DNA from: an uncultured Thermoleophilia bacterium
GTDB lineage: Bacteria > Actinomycetota > Thermoleophilia > Miltoncostaeales > Miltoncostaeaceae
Direction of reading: 5' to 3'
NCBI GenBank assembly: GCA_938017905.1
Contig: CALIKX010000032.1
Coordinates: forward strand, 1-56,809
DNA length: 56,809 bases
Positions 35,039-43,154 of the stretch are shown piece by piece (within the stretch, counting starts at the first letter, position 1; each line of letters begins with the position of its first letter). The notes under the pieces were generated by a model that did not search any database, was not told where the DNA came from, and worked only from the letters and a program-made list of their open reading frames with translations. The translations under genes were made by a program, and so were the position numbers.

Positions 35039-35800
35039 CTAATTACCGGGCCCCGTCGGCTGGCGCAGCAGGTCCACCTGCACGTTGTTGCCGGCGTCAT
35101 TGGTGTACCGGGCAATGTCGAAGGTGGCCACCCGCGAGAGGTCGCGCACGCGGCCGATGACCGTGCGCCCCGCCCCCACCGATGTCCCCACCTGCGGCAC
35201 GATGCCGTCGGGACCCGGCTCGATGTGGCTCACCCGCACGGCCGCGTCGGGAACGTCGGACGGCGTGATGATGATCTCGAGTCCCTCGGGGCGCCCCGCG
35301 ATGCGATGCGGAACCACCGCGGTGACCACGCCGTCCACCGGGCTGTACACCGTGGTGCCGGCCGGCGCACCGACGTCCACGCCCGAGGTGCCCGGCTCCC
35401 CGCCGTCATCGGCGGCGACCGCGTGCGGCACCGCCAACGACGGGGTCATGTTGATGGCACCGGGCTCGGCCACCGCGTGGAACAGCACGGCCGTGACCTG
35501 CCGGCGCGCGACGGGCAGCACCACCGCCACCTGCCCGGCACGGGCGAGCACCACCCGCTGCGGCGCGGGATCGCCGTCCACCGCCGACGGCGTGACCGGG
35601 GATGCCAGCTGTCCCGGCGGCGACGCGGCCTGGCCGCTGGACCCGCCGTCGTAGAACGCCAGCACCAGCGCGGCGATGACGGCCGCCACCAGCACGGCGG
35701 GCGCGACCACCGTGAGCAGTACCCGGTTGCTCCGGTGGCGGTCGGCCTGGCGCCGGACCGCGCGGCGCGACCGGAGCTCATCTCGCGTGAGGGGCGGCAT
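35039..35800 (-). CDS. Membrane-anchored degenerate LytM (M23) protein
   Basis: 253 residues: basic cytoplasmic N-terminus, one membrane helix (about 25-48), linker, and a C-terminal M23/LytM-type barrel (GVDVGAPAGTTVYSPVDGVV and IGRVRDLSRVATFDI). The zinc ligands are missing: the HxxxD motif lacks its His (TSGVDVG) and the HxH position reads VSHIEP. It is thus likely a catalytically dead LytM factor, a class known to activate amidases or act as scaffolds. ATG 35800 fits the TAGCCT hexamer at 35811-35816 (leader of about 4 nt). Confidence 0.7.
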   Translation of the reverse strand: MPPLTRDELRSRRAVRRQADRHRSNRVLLTVVAPAVLVAAVIAALVLAFYDGGSSGQAASPPGQLASPVTPSAVDGDPAPQRVVLARAGQVAVVLPVARRQVTAVLFHAVAEPGAINMTPSLAVPHAVAADDGGEPGTSGVDVGAPAGTTVYSPVDGVVTAVVPHRIAGRPEGLEIIITPSDVPDAAVRVSHIEPGPDGIVPQVGTSVGAGRTVIGRVRDLSRVATFDIARYTNDAGNNVQVDLLRQPTGPGN

Positions 35801-35810
35801 GGGCCTCGCA

Positions 35811-35816
35811 AGGCTA
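35811..35816 (-). promoter_or_regulatory. -10 hexamer TAGCCT for LytM-like/ymdB operon
   Basis: Minus-strand TAGCCT predicts a start near 35804, 4 nt upstream of the ATG at 35800, too short for a ribosome site. Confidence 0.45.
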
Positions 35817-35855
35817 GACCAGAGCAGGCGCGCCACCGGCGCGGGGAGGCCGCGA

Positions 35856-35861
35856 TACCAT
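35856..35861 (+). promoter_or_regulatory. -10 hexamer TACCAT, leaderless AI-2E gene promoter
   Basis: Ends 7 nt before ATG 35869. It overlaps an in-frame ATG at 35860, which argues that 35869 is the real start. Confidence 0.48.
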
Positions 35862-35868
35862 GCCGCCC

Positions 35869-37125
35869 ATGACCAGCCGCCAGGCGACAGCTCCGCCGTG
35901 GGCATGGATAGGGGCGGCGGCGGCCATCGTCGTGATGGTCTGGATCGCGGGCCAGACCCTCGGGCGCGTGCTGTTCGTGTTCCTGGTGTCGGTGGTCATC
36001 GCGCTCCTGCTGAACCCGTTGGTGAGGATGCTCCGCCGCGTGCACGTTCCGCGCGGGCTGGCGGTGGCCACGGTGTTCCTCTCGTTCCTCGGCGCAATCG
36101 CCGCGGCCGTGGTGCTGCTGATACCGCCCATCCAGCAGCAGATCACCACCATCCGCGCGAACCTGCCGCTCTACACCGACCAGGCGCAGCGGCAGGTGCA
36201 GAACCTGCAGGGCTTCTTCGACCGGAATGGCATCGACGTCGATGTGCAGGAGCGCGCGAACGCGGCACTGCAGGCCATCCGGGGCTGGGCCAACGACCTC
36301 TCGGGCAACGCGGTCTCGTACTCGCTGAGCGCCCTCGGGGCCCTGGTGGTGGCCATCATCATCATCGTCGCCGCCGTGTACATGCTGCTGGACGCCCCGC
36401 AGATCGCCCGCGCGGCGCGGCGCATGGGAGGCGCGTCCGCCGCGCAGTTCCTGCGGCGCACCGAGCACACGCTGGTCCAGTACATCAAGGCGCAGACCCT
36501 CGTGTGCCTGATCATCGGCGTGAGCGCGGGCGTGGTGCTGTGGATCTTCGGTGTCACCGGGATCTTCCCGCAGGGCGCCACCTACGCGGTGCTCTTCGCC
36601 GCGTGGATCTTCCTGATGGAGTTCATCCCGTACATCGGTCCGATCCTGGGCGCGGTGCCCCCCGTGCTGCTGGCGCTGTTCATCTCGCCATGGACGGCCC
36701 TGTGGGTACTGATCGCCTTCATCGCCATCCACCAGTTCGAGGGCCACGTGGTGGTGCCGCAGGTGATGGGTGACGCCGTGGGCGTGCACCCGCTCGTGGT
36801 GATCTTCGGGGTCCTCATCGGCGAGGAGCTCTACGGCTTCATCGGCATCATCCTGGCGGTGCCGGTGGTGGTCATCCTGAAGGAGACCGCCGTGTACCTG
36901 AGCGAGCGGATGGGCTGGTTCGGCCTCTCGCCCGCCGGTGCGCCCGCGGCGGCCGCAGCCGGTGCAGACCCGGCAGCGCAGGAGGACGACACGCTCACGG
37001 GATTCCGGCCGCCACCTCCGCGCCGCGCACCGGCAGCCACCGCGGCCGCGGCGGATGAGGGCGACACCATGGACGTGACGGCCGTCGTGGAGCCGCAGCC
37101 GATCCGGCCCTCCCGGGCCGACTGA
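35869..37125 (+). CDS. AI-2E family (PerM-like) membrane transporter
   Basis: 418 residues with about eight membrane helices and a central soluble segment QQQITTIRANLPLYTDQAQR typical of the AI-2E/UPF0118 family; the conserved MEFIPYIGPILGAVPP and VVVPQVMGDAVGVHPL motifs are present. Family members export autoinducer-2, act as Na+/H+ antiporters or are uncharacterised, so substrate is open. The last 75 residues are a disordered Ala/Pro tail, longer than usual. Start at ATG 35869 rather than 35860 because of the promoter hexamer. Divergent from the LytM-like gene. Confidence 0.88.
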   Translation: MTSRQATAPPWAWIGAAAAIVVMVWIAGQTLGRVLFVFLVSVVIALLLNPLVRMLRRVHVPRGLAVATVFLSFLGAIAAAVVLLIPPIQQQITTIRANLPLYTDQAQRQVQNLQGFFDRNGIDVDVQERANAALQAIRGWANDLSGNAVSYSLSALGALVVAIIIIVAAVYMLLDAPQIARAARRMGGASAAQFLRRTEHTLVQYIKAQTLVCLIIGVSAGVVLWIFGVTGIFPQGATYAVLFAAWIFLMEFIPYIGPILGAVPPVLLALFISPWTALWVLIAFIAIHQFEGHVVVPQVMGDAVGVHPLVVIFGVLIGEELYGFIGIILAVPVVVILKETAVYLSERMGWFGLSPAGAPAAAAAGADPAAQEDDTLTGFRPPPPRRAPAATAAAADEGDTMDVTAVVEPQPIRPSRAD

Positions 37126-37136
37126 CCGGGTCCGCC

Positions 37137-37817
37137 ATGCACGACGCGCTGCTCCGCGCGCACGGCATCGCGCGGCGCTACGGGTCGTTCGAGGCACTCG
37201 CCCCGCTCGACCTGGAGATCCGGCCCGGGGAGCGCATCGCCCTGACGGGCCCGAACGGTGCGGGCAAGACGACGCTGCTCACCATGCTGGCCGGGGTGCA
37301 TCCGCCCGACGCCGGCGGCATCGCATGGTCCGATGCGGCACGCGGGCACGTGGGATGGGTTCCGCAGAGGCCGGCGGTGTACCCGCGGCTTTCAGCCCGC
37401 GAGAACCTGGTGCTGTTCGCGGGCCTCGAGGGAGCGGACGACCCCGCAGGCACCGCCGACCGGCTCATCGTCCGGGCAGACCTGCAGGAGGTGGCCGGGC
37501 GCCGCGCGGGGGCGCTGTCCACCGGCACGCTGCAGCGGCTGAACCTTGCGGTGGCACTGGCGGGGTCGCCACGGCTGCTCCTGCTGGATGAGCCCACCGG
37601 CACGCTCAGCCCGGACCAGCGCATGCGGTTGTGGCAGTGGCTCGACGACCTCGTGGCCGCGGACGGCATGGCCATCGCGTTCTCCACCCAGTCCATGGAG
37701 GAGGCCGCCGCGCGGGCCGACCGGGTGCTGGTACTCGGGCGGGGGCAGCTCCTGCACGATGGCCCCGCAGGGGCGCTGGACGACGCGGCCTTCCTCGCCC
37801 TGGTGGAGGACGCATGA
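37137..37817 (+). CDS. ABC transporter ATP-binding protein
   Basis: 226 residues with Walker A GPNGAGKTT, the signature LSTGTLQRLNL (Thr-Leu replace the usual Gly-Gln), Walker B LLLLDEPTG and a switch residue region AIAFSTQSMEEA in which Gln follows Thr-instead of the usual His loop. It energises the ABC-2 permease encoded next with ATGA overlap. Similar to CcmA/DrrA-type exporters; the cargo is unknown. 11 bp after the AI-2E gene and likely in its operon. Confidence 0.87.
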   Translation: MHDALLRAHGIARRYGSFEALAPLDLEIRPGERIALTGPNGAGKTTLLTMLAGVHPPDAGGIAWSDAARGHVGWVPQRPAVYPRLSARENLVLFAGLEGADDPAGTADRLIVRADLQEVAGRRAGALSTGTLQRLNLAVALAGSPRLLLLDEPTGTLSPDQRMRLWQWLDDLVAADGMAIAFSTQSMEEAAARADRVLVLGRGQLLHDGPAGALDDAAFLALVEDA

Positions 37818-39166
37818 GGGCCCTGCGCGCGGGTTCGCTGCTGATGCGCAAGGACCTGCGCGTGCTGCTGCGAAGCCGCGCGCTGCTCGCCGTTCTGATC
37901 GGCTACCCGGTGGTCATCGCCATCCTCCTGGCCATCGCGCTGTCGGGGGGCGACCGGCGGCCCACGGTGGCATTCGTCAACCTCGACGCGGCCTCGGGCC
38001 GCACGGTGCAGGTGGGTGATGAGCGCCTGTCGATCGAGGACTACGCGACGCGCCTGGAGGACGACGTGGACCTCGTGCGGCTCGACCCCGCGCAGGCCGA
38101 GGAGGCCCTCGCCGATGGCCGCGTGAGCGCCGTGCTCACCGTGCCGCGGGGGTTCATCGCCGATCTCCAGTCGGGGCTGAAGCCCCCCGTGCTGCAGCTG
38201 GCCACCAACCCACGCTCACCCATCGAGGCGCAGGCCATTGAGCGGAATCTGGAATCGGCGGTCTTCCGCCTGAACCAGGCGCTGGCGTCGGCCTACGTGG
38301 CGCAGGTGCTGAACCTGGTGGACCTGATCCAGGACGGCGGAACCGTGGGCATCTTCGGGCGTGCCGGCACGCTGCTGGGCCTCGCGCAGAGCGACCGCGT
38401 GCTGCGCCAGGTGCAGGCCCAGTTGCGCGCCGACGGGCGCGGCGGGCTGGCCGACCGGCTCGATCCGCTGCGCGACTACATCACGGGCGTCGGTGACAAC
38501 CTTGAGCTCGCGAAGCCCGCGGCCCAGGCCATCGCGAGCCCCATCCGGCTGGACATCCGCGAGGGCGCACCGGGCCGGGAGCCGCTCAGCGCCCTGGGAA
38601 TCGCGGGCGCCCTCGTCGTGGGCATCGGGCTCGTGGGGGTGCTGCTGGCGGCCGCCCTGCTGTCCGCCGAGCGCGAGGACCGGGTGCTGTCACGGCTCGG
38701 GCGCGGCCTCGTGGGGCCGGGCACGATCATCGCGCAGAAGGCGCTGCTCGCGGCCGTTGCCTGCACCGCGGTGGGCTACGTGCTGCTCGGGGTGGTGGCG
38801 CTCACGACATCGGTGGCGGTGGGACGCTGGCTGCTGTGGCTGCCCGCCCTCCTGCTCGCGGGCCTCGCCTCCGGGGCCTTCGGGCTGCTGGTGGGGGCGC
38901 TCGCCCGCGAGACCCGCACGGCGCTCCTCGCCGGCCTCATGATCGCCCTGCCGCTCGCGGTCATCGCGCTCATCCCCGGTAACGACATCGCCTACTGGGC
39001 CAGCGCCCTCGCCGGGTTCGGCCCGGCCGCACGCACCTTCCAGGGGCTGCTGGTGGACCCCGAAGTGGCGTCGTCCACCTACGCCGGCATGGGCATCCTG
39101 GCGGTGGTGGCACTGGTGTATGGGGTGGCGGCGCGCGTGGCGCTGGGCCGCCGCATGCACTCCTAG
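37814..39166 (+). CDS. ABC-2 type permease
   Basis: 450 residues. One N-terminal helix (about 22-43), a large extracytoplasmic domain of about 230 residues (including FVNLDAASGRTVQVGDERLS), then five helices in the C-terminal half with alternating Leu/Ala/Val stretches. This is the YhgE/ABC2_membrane_3 layout for exporters of lipids, drugs or polymers. ATG 37814 overlaps the ATPase stop by 4 bp. It meets the aat gene tail to tail with a 4-bp overlap. Confidence 0.83.
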   Translation: MRALRAGSLLMRKDLRVLLRSRALLAVLIGYPVVIAILLAIALSGGDRRPTVAFVNLDAASGRTVQVGDERLSIEDYATRLEDDVDLVRLDPAQAEEALADGRVSAVLTVPRGFIADLQSGLKPPVLQLATNPRSPIEAQAIERNLESAVFRLNQALASAYVAQVLNLVDLIQDGGTVGIFGRAGTLLGLAQSDRVLRQVQAQLRADGRGGLADRLDPLRDYITGVGDNLELAKPAAQAIASPIRLDIREGAPGREPLSALGIAGALVVGIGLVGVLLAAALLSAEREDRVLSRLGRGLVGPGTIIAQKALLAAVACTAVGYVLLGVVALTTSVAVGRWLLWLPALLLAGLASGAFGLLVGALARETRTALLAGLMIALPLAVIALIPGNDIAYWASALAGFGPAARTFQGLLVDPEVASSTYAGMGILAVVALVYGVAARVALGRRMHS

Positions 39167-39744
39167 CCCTCCGCCCCGGAAAGGGCCCGGGCCAGCAGAC
39201 GCAGGTAATCCGCATGCGGCACCTCGCGGGCACCGAAGCGCTCCACGTGCGGTGATGCCACCTGCACGTCGATCACGACCGTGCCCATGTCCCGCGCGAG
39301 GGAGATGAGCCCGGCGAGGGCCGCGTTGCCGCCATCGGGGCGGTGATGGAACATGCTCTCCGCGGTCATGGCGCGGCCGATCCACACCCCGAACAGCCCC
39401 CCGGCCAGCACGTCGCCGTCCCAGGCCTCCACGCTGTGCGCCACTCCCGCGCGGTGGAGCGCCTCATACGCGGCCGCCAGGCGCGGCGTCAGCCACATGC
39501 CATCCCGATCCCCGCCGCAGGCCGACACCACGCGGGGAAACGCGGTGTCCACGCGCACGTGATACCCGCGCCGGCGGAGCATGCGGCGGACGGTCGTGGG
39601 CACGCGCGCCTCGGACGGCAGGATCACCGCGCGCGGGTCGGCCAGGTACCACCCCACCGGCCCCGTGGCCCCGGCCTCATCCATCGGGAACAGGCCCTGC
39701 AGGTACCCCTGCACCATCTCGGTGGGGTTCGGCCCTTCCGCCAC
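39163..39744 (-). CDS. aat: Leucyl/phenylalanyl-tRNA-protein transferase
   Basis: 193-residue enzyme that adds Leu or Phe to proteins with N-terminal Arg or Lys, marking them for ClpS/ClpAP. The family signatures YLQGLFPM, GWYLADPRAVI, GDRDGMWLTP, AHSVEAWDGDVLAGGLFGV and GRAMTAESMFH are all readable. It is somewhat shorter than the 230-residue E. coli protein, mainly at the N-terminus. GTG 39744 is predicted to lie 1 nt downstream of the transcript start from TATCGT. Divergent from hemB with 22 nt between start codons. Confidence 0.93.
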   Translation of the reverse strand: MAEGPNPTEMVQGYLQGLFPMDEAGATGPVGWYLADPRAVILPSEARVPTTVRRMLRRRGYHVRVDTAFPRVVSACGGDRDGMWLTPRLAAAYEALHRAGVAHSVEAWDGDVLAGGLFGVWIGRAMTAESMFHHRPDGGNAALAGLISLARDMGTVVIDVQVASPHVERFGAREVPHADYLRLLARALSGAEG

Positions 39745-39751
39745 GCGGGCG

Positions 39752-39761
39752 ACGATACACT
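39752..39761. promoter_or_regulatory. Overlapping divergent -10 pair (aat / hemB)
   Basis: ACGATACACT reads TATCGT on the minus strand (39757 to 39752) and TACACT on the plus strand (39756 to 39761); both use the TA at 39756-39757. Predicted starts are within 2 nt of the aat GTG (39744) and the hemB GTG codons (39767 and 39770). Confidence 0.55.
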
Positions 39762-39766
39762 CGCCC

Positions 39767-40792
39767 GTGGTGCAGGTTCACGCCACACACGCGCACGCGG
39801 GCACCGGGGCATTCCCGGCAGTCCGCCACCGCAGGCTCCGCCGCACGGAGGGCATCCGCCGCATGGTGCGCGAGGCCGTGCCGCGGCCCGAGCAACTGGT
39901 GCTGCCCATGTTCGCCGTGGAGGGCACCGGCGTCCGGCAGCCCGTTGACGCACTGCCCGGTGTCGCGCGCATGTCACCCGACCTGCTGGCCGACGCGGCC
40001 CGCGCCGCGCACAGTGCCGGCATCGGTGGAGTGCTGCTCTTCGGCGTGAGCGACCGCAAGGACGCGCAGGCGGCGGCGGCCCATGCCGCCGACGGGCCCG
40101 TGCAGCAGGCCGTGCGGGCGATCAAGGCGGCCGCCACGGATCTCGTGGTGATCACCGACGTCTGCCTGTGTGCCTACACTCACCACGGGCACTGCGGCCT
40201 GCTGGACGACCGCGGCGAGGTGGCGAACGACCCCTCGCTCGACGTGCTGGTCCGCGTGGCGGTGAGCCATGCCGACGCCGGCGCCGACGTGGTGGCGCCG
40301 AGCGACATGATGGATGGCCGGGTAGGTGCCATCCGCGCGGGTCTCGATGCTGCGGGGCACGAGGGCACGGCGATCATGGCCTACTCCGCGAAGTACGCGT
40401 CGGCGTTCTACGGGCCGTTCCGCGAGGCCGCGGGCTCGGCCCCCGGGCACGGCGACCGGCGTGGGTACCAGATGGACCCCGCCAACGGCCGCGAGGCGGT
40501 GCGCGAGGTACTTCAGGATGTGGCCGAGGGCGCCGACATGGTGATGGTGAAGCCCGCGGCCACCTACCTGGACGTCATCCGCGACGTCCGGGGTGCCACC
40601 GACCTCCCGCTCGCCGCGTACCACGTGAGCGGCGAGTACTCGATGATCAAGGCCGCGGCCGGGCACGGGTGGCTCGACGAGCGCCAGGCCATGCTCGAGA
40701 CCATCACCGCCATCCGCCGCGCAGGGGCGGACATCATCATCACCTACGCGGCAGTGGACGCCGCGGGGTGGCTACGCGAGGAGCAGCCATGA
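39767..40792 (+). CDS. hemB: Porphobilinogen synthase (delta-aminolevulinate dehydratase)
   Basis: 341 residues; condenses two 5-aminolevulinate molecules to porphobilinogen in tetrapyrrole synthesis. The zinc site Cys triad DVCLCAYTHHGHCG is present, so it is a Zn-dependent form; Schiff-base lysines are in MAYSAKYAS and VKPAATYLD. GTG 39767 (or 39770) is chosen from the promoter hexamer; the frame open further upstream overlaps aat and is not used. First gene of a heme block: ATGA overlap with the siroheme decarboxylase-like gene. Confidence 0.95.
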   Translation: MVQVHATHAHAGTGAFPAVRHRRLRRTEGIRRMVREAVPRPEQLVLPMFAVEGTGVRQPVDALPGVARMSPDLLADAARAAHSAGIGGVLLFGVSDRKDAQAAAAHAADGPVQQAVRAIKAAATDLVVITDVCLCAYTHHGHCGLLDDRGEVANDPSLDVLVRVAVSHADAGADVVAPSDMMDGRVGAIRAGLDAAGHEGTAIMAYSAKYASAFYGPFREAAGSAPGHGDRRGYQMDPANGREAVREVLQDVAEGADMVMVKPAATYLDVIRDVRGATDLPLAAYHVSGEYSMIKAAAGHGWLDERQAMLETITAIRRAGADIIITYAAVDAAGWLREEQP

Positions 40793-41871
40793 GCACCGGC
40801 ACCGCCCGACCCATCCGGCACGCGCCCGACGAGGTCGACCAGCGGCTCCTCAACGCCCTGCAGGCGGGCATCCCGCTGTCCCGCCGCCCGTATGCGGAGG
40901 TCGGCGAGGCCGTGGGGCTGGACGAGGCCGAGGTGCTGCGCCGCATGCAGGTGCTGAAGGACGCCGCGATCATCCGCCAGGTGTCGGCCATCTTCGACAC
41001 GCGCGCACTGGGATACGAGAGCACGCTGGTGGCCGCCTCGTACCCCGACGACCGCCTGTTCGACGCGGCCGCGGTGGTCAACGGCCATCCCGGCGTCAGC
41101 CACAACTACCGGCGCACGCACAACTTCAACATGTGGTTCACGCTGGCCGTGGAGCCGGACGCGCGCATGTCGCTGGAGGACACCCTCGACGTGCTGGCGC
41201 GCGAGACGGGTGCCACGTCCATGCGCATCCTCCCGACGCTCATGCTCTACAAGATCAACGTGCAACTGGACATGACCGGCGAGAAGGGCACGACCGGACG
41301 GGCCGCGCCCGTGCCCCCGCCCCGGCGCGGCGACGGAGTGCCCCCGTCGGCGGAGGACCGCGCGGCCATCCTGGTGCTGCAGGAGGACCTGCCCCTGGTA
41401 CCCGAGCCCTTCGACGCATGGGCGGCCGAGTCCGGATGGGACGTGGATGACCTGCTGGCGAAGGCCGATGAGCTGCGCGAGCGCACACTCATGCGCCGGT
41501 TCGCCGCCGTCCTCAACCACCGCCGCGCGGGCTTCGGGGCCAACGGCATGGCGGTGTGGAAGGTGCCCGCGGACCAGGTGGACGACTTCGGCAGCCGCAT
41601 GGCCACCTTCACGTCGGTGTCCCACTGCTACCGCCGGCCCACCTATGACGACTGGCCGTACAGCCTGTTCACCATGGTGCACGCCCGCTCGAAGGACGCC
41701 TGCGAGGAGACCATCGCCGCGCTGGCCGACGAGGCCGGGCTCGGCGCGGATGACTACGCCGTCCTGTACTCCACCTTCGAGTTCAAGAAGGTGCGCCTGC
41801 GGTACTACTCGCCCCAGTACCGGGCGTGGGAGGACATCGCCATGGCCGGCCAGCCCCTGCCGACCGGCTGA
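40789..41871 (+). CDS. Fused AhbA-AhbB siroheme decarboxylase-like protein
   Basis: 360 residues made of two Lrp/AsnC-like halves. The first (about 8-165) has an HTH-like segment and NYRRTHNFNMWFTL; the second (about 180-350) has CYRRPTYDDWPYSLFTMVH. These NYRR/CYRR motifs mark AhbA and AhbB (also NirDLGH), which normally are two proteins forming a heterodimer that decarboxylates siroheme to 12,18-didecarboxysiroheme. Placed between hemB and hemL with overlapping stops and starts, it most likely serves heme synthesis from siroheme (Ahb route) or heme d1; no other nir genes are here. AhbC and AhbD are not in the window. Confidence 0.87.
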   Translation: MSTGTARPIRHAPDEVDQRLLNALQAGIPLSRRPYAEVGEAVGLDEAEVLRRMQVLKDAAIIRQVSAIFDTRALGYESTLVAASYPDDRLFDAAAVVNGHPGVSHNYRRTHNFNMWFTLAVEPDARMSLEDTLDVLARETGATSMRILPTLMLYKINVQLDMTGEKGTTGRAAPVPPPRRGDGVPPSAEDRAAILVLQEDLPLVPEPFDAWAAESGWDVDDLLAKADELRERTLMRRFAAVLNHRRAGFGANGMAVWKVPADQVDDFGSRMATFTSVSHCYRRPTYDDWPYSLFTMVHARSKDACEETIAALADEAGLGADDYAVLYSTFEFKKVRLRYYSPQYRAWEDIAMAGQPLPTG

Positions 41872-43154
41872 TGCCCGTGGAGCCCTCCCCTCCCGACACG
41901 CGAAGCCGCGAGCTCTTCGCCCGCGCCCGGCAGGTGCTGGTGGGCGGGGTCAACTCACCCGTGCGCGCGATGCGCGGCATCGGCCGCGACCCGCTGTTCA
42001 TCGACCGCGCCGAGGGAGCGCACGTATGGGACGCCGACGGCAACCGGTACGTGGACTTCCTCGCCTCGTGGGGCCCGGCGATCACCGGGCACGCCGACCC
42101 GCTGGTGATCGGCGATGTGCGCGACGCCCTGCCGCGGGGGACCTCGTACGGCGCCCCGACCGAGCGCGAGGTGCTGTTCGCCGAGGCCGTCGTGGAGGCG
42201 TTCCCGTCGATCGAGCGGCTGCGCATGACCTCATCCGGCAGCGAGGCCGTGATGGGCGCCGTGCGGCTGGCGCGTGCGGCCACCGGACGCGAGGCGATCG
42301 TCAAGGCCGAGGGCGGCTACCACGGGGCCGTCGACGGCCTGCTGGCCCAGGCGGGCAGCGGCGCGACCACCTTGGGGGTGCCGACGAGCCCGGGCGTCAC
42401 CGCGGGCGCGACCGCCGCCACGCGGCTGGTGCCGTACAACGACCTGACGGCCGCGGAGGCGGCGCTCGAGGGCGCCGCGGCCATCATCATCGAGCCGATC
42501 GCCGGCAACATGGGCGTGGTGCCCCCCGCACCGGGGTATCTCGAGGGCCTGCGCGCGGCCTGCGATCGCACCGGCGCGCTGCTGATCCTCGATGAGGTCA
42601 TCACGGGCTTCCGCGTGGCGCGCGGCGGCGCACAGGAACTGTTCGGGGTGCGCGCCGACCTGACGTGCCTGGGCAAGATCATCGGCGGCGGACTGCCCGT
42701 GGGGGCATTCGGCGGCCGTGCGGAGGTCATGTCCGAGCTCGCGCCCGATGGACCCTGCTACCAGGCCGGAACGCTGTCGGGGAACCCCCTCGCCACGACC
42801 GCAGGACTGGCCGTGATGTGCCGGCTGGCGGAGCCCGGCACCTACGAACGGCTGGAGGAGGGCGGCGCACGCCTCGAGCAGGTCATTCGCGACAGCGGGG
42901 CACCGGTCACCATCAACCGGGTGGGGTCGATGCTCACGCCGTTCCTCACCGATGGCCCGGTGACCGACTACGCCGGCGCAACGGCGTGCAACACCGATCT
43001 CTACGCCGCCATCGCGCGCGGTCTGCTGGCCCGGGGCGTGTACCCCCCGCCGTCGCAGTTCGAGGCCTGGTTCGTCAGCACCGCGCACCACGATGACGAC
43101 TTCTCCGTGCTGGCCACCGCCCTGGCAGGGGCGCTGGACGAGGCCGGGGCGTGA
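41871..43154 (+). CDS. hemL: Glutamate-1-semialdehyde 2,1-aminomutase
   Basis: 427-residue PLP enzyme that makes 5-aminolevulinate from glutamate-1-semialdehyde in the C5 pathway. Motifs: GGVNSPVRA near the start, SSGSEAVMGAVRLAR, and the PLP lysine in CLGKIIGGGLPVGAFGG. Full length. The start ATG shares one base with the preceding TGA (TGATG), favouring translational re-initiation. Presence of HemL shows that the organism uses the C5 rather than the Shemin route; HemA is not in the window. Confidence 0.96.
   Translation: MPVEPSPPDTRSRELFARARQVLVGGVNSPVRAMRGIGRDPLFIDRAEGAHVWDADGNRYVDFLASWGPAITGHADPLVIGDVRDALPRGTSYGAPTEREVLFAEAVVEAFPSIERLRMTSSGSEAVMGAVRLARAATGREAIVKAEGGYHGAVDGLLAQAGSGATTLGVPTSPGVTAGATAATRLVPYNDLTAAEAALEGAAAIIIEPIAGNMGVVPPAPGYLEGLRAACDRTGALLILDEVITGFRVARGGAQELFGVRADLTCLGKIIGGGLPVGAFGGRAEVMSELAPDGPCYQAGTLSGNPLATTAGLAVMCRLAEPGTYERLEEGGARLEQVIRDSGAPVTINRVGSMLTPFLTDGPVTDYAGATACNTDLYAAIARGLLARGVYPPPSQFEAWFVSTAHHDDDFSVLATALAGALDEAGA

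Noticed and set aside
32732-35872. 1046-residue plus-strand frame
   Set aside because: Runs through ctpE, ymdB and the LytM gene in the wrong frame or strand; low-complexity Arg/Gly/His protein without similarity.
40789-41871. Lrp/AsnC-type transcription regulator
   Set aside because: The HTH-like halves carry the YRR motifs of AhbA/AhbB-NirDLGH and lie in a heme operon, so an enzymatic role is better supported.
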